Of a stretch of 64,000 bases of DNA, positions 61,304 to 64,000 are shown one piece after another (the first letter of the stretch is position 1; every line of letters starts with the position of its first letter). The translations under genes and the position numbers were made by a program. The stretch comes from B69-G16 sp964501905 (GTDB lineage Archaea; Thermoproteota; Thermoprotei; Thermofilales; B69-G16), in assembly GCA_964501905.1 (NCBI GenBank), contig CAZCTW010000005.1, forward strand, positions 57,629 through 121,628, given 5' to 3'. Under the pieces are notes generated by a model. It did not search any database and was not told the origin of the DNA. It saw nothing but the letters and a program-made list of their open reading frames with translations.

Positions 61304-61882
61304 CTACCTCGACACAAAGGGGCTTCCCTTTATGAAAAACCTCCACGGCTTATCTAGCCCAACTTTAATCCCTATCCTAGCCGATACACCAATTTGGAAA
61401 TTCTCTTCTCTAACCGGATAGGCTATATACAGCAACTCGCCCTTCGTCATGTCCCAACCGTTAAAGCTTCCATTTATCTTAAAAGCCTTAGTAAGCTTGC
61501 CGGGGCCATTAGTTAAATTCCTAACGTTTCTAACTCCTCTGTTAGCCATCATTTCCTCTAAGCCTTCCAAAGGCTCTACGGCTCTTATCAAAACAGCGGC
61601 GGGCTCTCCCTCAGGCTCAGCTGTAACATTTAAACACCAATTCACGCCATAAGCCAGATATACGTACGCAAAGCCAGGCTTGCCAAACATAACTTTATTC
61701 CTCTCAGTCCTTCCTCTATAGGCGTGGCTAGCCGGGTCATCCTTCCCCCTATAGGCTTCAACTTCGACAATTTTGCCTATTAGGAGTTTACCCTCTATTT
61801 CTCTAACTAAAAGCTTGCCCAGTAGTTCTCTAGCTACTTTAACTACGTCTCGCTCATAGAAGCGTCGTGGTACGACCTTCAT
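61304..61882 (-). CDS. 3-methyladenine DNA glycosylase (MPG/AAG family)
   Basis: Monofunctional base-excision glycosylase of 192 residues removing alkylated purines. Family motifs: ARELLGKLLVREIEGKLLIG, KIVEVEAYRGKDDPASHAYR (with the catalytic Glu), FAYVYLAYGVNWCLNVTAEP, AVLIRAVEPLEG and LTNGPGKLTKAF. ATG 61882. Cotranscribed with the GIY-YIG gene and the methyltransferase, forming a small repair operon. Confidence 0.93.
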   Translation of the reverse strand: MKVVPRRFYERDVVKVARELLGKLLVREIEGKLLIGKIVEVEAYRGKDDPASHAYRGRTERNKVMFGKPGFAYVYLAYGVNWCLNVTAEPEGEPAAVLIRAVEPLEGLEEMMANRGVRNVRNLTNGPGKLTKAFKINGSFNGWDMTKGELLYIAYPVREENFQIGVSARIGIKVGLDKPWRFFIKGSPFVSR

Positions 61883-61908
61883 CTTCCAAAATAATACATT
61901 AAAATAAT

Positions 61909-62451
61909 TTATCTGTAATCCAGAAACTCCCCAACTACACTCTCGAGGATGGGATTTTTGCCAGTGAGCTCTGAAATTTTCTTCTTCATTGACTCTCTTA
62001 TCTCTTCCACATCCTGATAGCCGGTTTTAAGATATCTACACGCCTGAAGATAAGTCGCTAAAGCATCCGAAACCCTAGCTACCACCGCTTCTAGAGAATC
62101 TCCTTTAAGGTATTCCTCAAAAAGCTCTCTAGCATATGTAAAAATTTTAAAAGCTTCCTCTTCCACAAGCTCCTTTTTCCCCTCTAGCTTTAGAGACGTC
62201 CAGCGGGGAATATCGCCTACTATAGCCTCGCTCCAGTCGTGAATTAAAGCCATCGTAGCTGCCTTGTAAACGTCCACCTTGACTCCACCATCGGCGAGCT
62301 GTTTAGCTATTAGAAAAGCTATAGAAGCTGCTTCAAAACTGTGCTCGGCCACGTTTTCCGCAACAGCAGCCGGGATTCCTCTTAAAAGCCAGCCGGTCCT
62401 AGAGAGGTTTTTAAGATTACTAATGGTGTCGATTATTTTTCTCGAGTTCAT
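61909..62451 (-). CDS. HD-domain hydrolase (YfbR/HDDC2-like, 5'-deoxynucleotidase type)
   Basis: A 180-residue HD phosphohydrolase. Metal ligands: AEHSFEAASIA (His), LIHDWSEAIVGDIPRW (the HD pair followed by the family's 'E...GDi') and the distal Asp in ARVSDALATYLQ. The family hydrolyses deoxynucleoside 5'-monophosphates. ATG 62451. It ends 26 bases before the glycosylase start on the same strand, so the run may be one transcript. Confidence 0.87.
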   Translation of the reverse strand: MNSRKIIDTISNLKNLSRTGWLLRGIPAAVAENVAEHSFEAASIAFLIAKQLADGGVKVDVYKAATMALIHDWSEAIVGDIPRWTSLKLEGKKELVEEEAFKIFTYARELFEEYLKGDSLEAVVARVSDALATYLQACRYLKTGYQDVEEIRESMKKKISELTGKNPILESVVGEFLDYR

Positions 62452-62497
62452 ACAGGCTTTAAATAATGCCGAGCTTATAAGTGTAAAGTCGGGAAAG

Positions 62498-62920
62498 CTA
62501 AGGAGTCCAAGCCCAACCCTTCTTTAACGGCTTCAACTTGCACCTTTTCTTTAAACGATTAAACTCTTTTAACACCTCTTGGTAGAAATCTGTTTTAAAA
62601 ACAGGTATACCATATTCTAGGGCGTCCAGAACTAGCGGATTAAAATCCCGCATATGCTTGATAAATTCCCTCTTAGTGTAAGCGGTAGCCTCTACCGTTT
62701 TCTCCATTCCAGCCAACAGCTCTGCTAGAATAGCTAGTCTCTCCCCCACCGGAACTCCTTCGAAATCATCACTTACAACTATTATATATACATCGCTAAA
62801 CTCCTCGATATACGTACCCTTTGCGTAGGAGCCGTGGAGAAGCACTAAGTCTATTTTAAACTTACTGGCTACCTTCTCCAGCACTTTATCGAGAACCTTT
62901 TTTAACATGTTCTTCGACAA
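62498..62920 (-). CDS. Minimal nucleotidyltransferase (MNT) of a HEPN/MNT pair, altered catalytic motif
   Basis: A 140-residue polymerase-beta-like nucleotidyltransferase: VLLHGSYAKGTYIEEFSDVY. The GSxxxG helix is intact, but the usual SDxD reads SDVY, so the second catalytic aspartate is Tyr. In HEPN/MNT pairs the transferase AMPylates the HEPN toxin; this copy may instead neutralise by binding. It overlaps the HEPN gene by 35 bases. Confidence 0.8.
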   Translation of the reverse strand: MSKNMLKKVLDKVLEKVASKFKIDLVLLHGSYAKGTYIEEFSDVYIIVVSDDFEGVPVGERLAILAELLAGMEKTVEATAYTKREFIKHMRDFNPLVLDALEYGIPVFKTDFYQEVLKEFNRLKKRCKLKPLKKGWAWTP

Positions 62921-63284
62921 AAGACACCATCGCTTCTGAATATCTTATAGCTTCTTCAGCCTGCCTCCGCGTGTAGTAGTCGCTCGGCGCGCCTTCGCTA
63001 AAAGCGTTTGGACAACGTGGAGGTATATAGTATTGATCTAGAATTCTAGCCATATCCCACAGCTGTTCCGGAACTTCCACGTCTTTAGAGACTTCGCGAA
63101 GTAGGTCGAGCACCGAGTGCCCGATTCTAGCTTTATGAAAACTCCTTAAAAGAGCTTTCAAAGCTTTCTCTGCTGCTTGCTGAGCGTGGAAACAGGCATG
63201 GTGGTACTGTCCTCCCTCCAACAGTATCTTAGCCGATTTTAAATCTTCCTTTGCTTCTTTCAACCAATCCTCTACTCTACTCAT
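62886..63284 (-). CDS. HEPN-domain protein of the HEPN/MNT pair
   Basis: A 132-residue helical HEPN protein, toxin half of the pair: WLKEAKEDLKSAKILLEGGQ, HHACFHAQQAAEKALKALLR (the signature 'h.a.F..qqA.ekalKa'), GHSVLDLLRE and PPRCPNAFSEG. It precedes the MNT gene in the operon. Expected to be an RNase or a cofactor-binding partner of the transferase. Confidence 0.86.
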   Translation of the reverse strand: MSRVEDWLKEAKEDLKSAKILLEGGQYHHACFHAQQAAEKALKALLRSFHKARIGHSVLDLLREVSKDVEVPEQLWDMARILDQYYIPPRCPNAFSEGAPSDYYTRRQAEEAIRYSEAMVSFVEEHVKKGSR

Positions 63285-63345
63285 CGATACCCCTACAATT
63301 GATGCTTTATTAAGCTTTTATACTGGTTTACGTATTTTATATTTG

Positions 63346-63663
63346 ATGCGAATATCGGCCTTAACAGTCACTATTTCTCTCCCAGTCCTATCCATAATCT
63401 CTATCTTTATATTCTCCGAAATCTACCTAGCGCTCTTGCTCCTAGCTTTAACCGCCGCAATTCTAGCGGTAAGCCTACAGCCCCCAAGATGCGCCAACTG
63501 TGGGAGAAGGGTAGACCCCTCTCTGGCTTTAAAGTGGCGTGGCAAACTATTCTGCAGTAGAAAATGCAAAACCGAGTATAGGAGGAGAATTTCTAAAAAA
63601 GATAGAAAACCCGTTTTGCCCGCTTCAAGCGCTCTTGAAAAAGTATACTGGAGAAAATATTAA
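63346..63663 (+). CDS. Small membrane protein with C-terminal zinc ribbon
   Basis: A 105-residue protein: two membrane helices (LPVLSIISIFIFSEIYLALL, LLALTAAILAVSL), then a four-cysteine ribbon PRCANCGRRV ... FCSRKCKTEY (TRASH/YHS-like spacing) and a basic tail. The frame opens at TTG 63343, one codon before ATG 63346. Possibly a metal-responsive membrane protein; no partner is visible. Confidence 0.7.
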   Translation: MRISALTVTISLPVLSIISIFIFSEIYLALLLLALTAAILAVSLQPPRCANCGRRVDPSLALKWRGKLFCSRKCKTEYRRRISKKDRKPVLPASSALEKVYWRKY

Positions 63664-63751
63664 TCCAATTTCAAATACAAATTCTTGAAATATTAACATT
63701 AAAAATTCAAAAATCCTCAATTATTTCCATATTATATAAAACTGCGTCATG

Positions 63752-63764
63752 TTTAAATAGTTTT
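63752..63764 (+). promoter_or_regulatory. Probable TATA box of the terminal membrane gene
   Basis: TTTAAATAG is centred about 24 bases before GTG 63781, with no leader to speak of. Confidence 0.45.
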
Positions 63765-63780
63765 TTAGGAAAAAGTTAAA

Positions 63781-64000
63781 GTGTCTCCGGGAGACACTAT
63801 TATACTCATCCTCTCGCCAATCACATTCGTACTCTCGGTACTGAGTATCCATAGAAAGAGAAAACTGTACATAGATTTAGCCTTGATCTTCTCCATCCTA
63901 ATAGTTATAGTAGCCATAACGCAGAAAATCGAATGGACTTGGATTCTCTCACTCCTAGCAGTCTCCTCAACAGCCGCAGCCAAAGTCCTATATTTAAAAA
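63781..64000 (+). CDS. Small membrane protein, 3' end outside the window
   Basis: From GTG 63781 the frame is open to the last base (73 codons visible), starting MSPGDTIILILSPITFVLSV. Three hydrophobic helices are visible (IDLALIFSILIVIVAI, WTWILSLLAVSSTAAAK), separated by a basic loop IHRKRKL. The upstream TATA box supports it as a real gene. The C-terminus and family are unknown. Confidence 0.6.
   Translation, partial: MSPGDTIILILSPITFVLSVLSIHRKRKLYIDLALIFSILIVIVAITQKIEWTWILSLLAVSSTAAAKVLYLK

Overview
The window looks like a piece of a thermophilic TACK-type archaeon (Thermoproteota-like), probably from a metagenome assembly. The evidence is: archaeal TATA boxes 25-32 bases upstream of start codons with little or no leader; frequent GTG/TTG starts; many toxin-antitoxin pairs (VapBC, HEPN/MNT); an M32 carboxypeptidase; a TtuA/NcsA-type tRNA thiolase; a DUF123 GIY-YIG protein; and membrane-anchored helix-turn-helix proteins. 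No rRNA, tRNA or CRISPR array was seen. I cannot place it more precisely without a search.

Layout. 1-3.9 kb: the 3' part of a CUT1 sugar ABC importer operon (binding protein, two permeases, ATPase with TOBE domain). 4.0-6.6 kb: an orphan HepT-like protein and a heavily decayed GH36/raffinose-synthase-like alpha-galactosidase pseudogene. 6.7-10.4 kb: M32 carboxypeptidase, VapBC, APC permease. 10.6-18.7 kb: HAD hydrolase, a surface gluzincin-type protein, a GH114-type hydrolase and an ABC-2 exporter operon. 19-21.4 kb: VapBC, small metallopeptidase, two adjacent YjbQ-like genes, a 19-bp-arm hairpin and a PIN remnant. 21.5-33.6 kb: tRNA thiolase, several secreted or anchored proteins, a SagB-type nitroreductase, a PAP2-like protein, DUF488, an APC-fold transporter and an ASCH protein. 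33.7-34.6 kb: a frameshifted transglutaminase-like gene.

34.9-60.1 kb is the most remarkable part: about 22 genes, almost none of them housekeeping, in short interlocking operons on both strands. They encode (a) a JAMM/MPN metalloprotease and an E1/ThiF-like enzyme whose N-terminus looks like a ubiquitin-like beta-grasp domain, in one operon with a coiled-coil protein and an Ig-like surface protein with a polyproline cytoplasmic tail; (b) two eukaryote-type Ser/Thr kinases, one soluble and one a transmembrane receptor with a beta-propeller and four PEGA domains, plus an FHA-domain protein; (c) a subtilase with a C-terminal membrane anchor, a stand-alone subtilase-propeptide-like protein, a HExxH protein and a DUF885-like metallopeptidase; (d) a HerA-like ATPase that lacks a visible Walker A; (e) a tandem winged-helix protein; and (f) small membrane proteins. 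Seven proteins carry the same short 'G-x-I-s-x-e-e-Y' helical hairpin resembling SHOCT, and two others share an 'ASPTGW' module. I read this as one undescribed membrane-associated signalling, proteolysis and possibly ubiquitin-like conjugation system. That reading is inference; the individual motifs are directly visible.

60.3-64 kb returns to ordinary genes: methyltransferase, GIY-YIG, 3-methyladenine glycosylase, HD hydrolase, MNT/HEPN pair, and two small membrane proteins, the last running off the window.

The 100-N gap at 51363-51462 is very probably an assembly artefact: identical 55-bp sequences flank it, and collapsing them restores one open reading frame.
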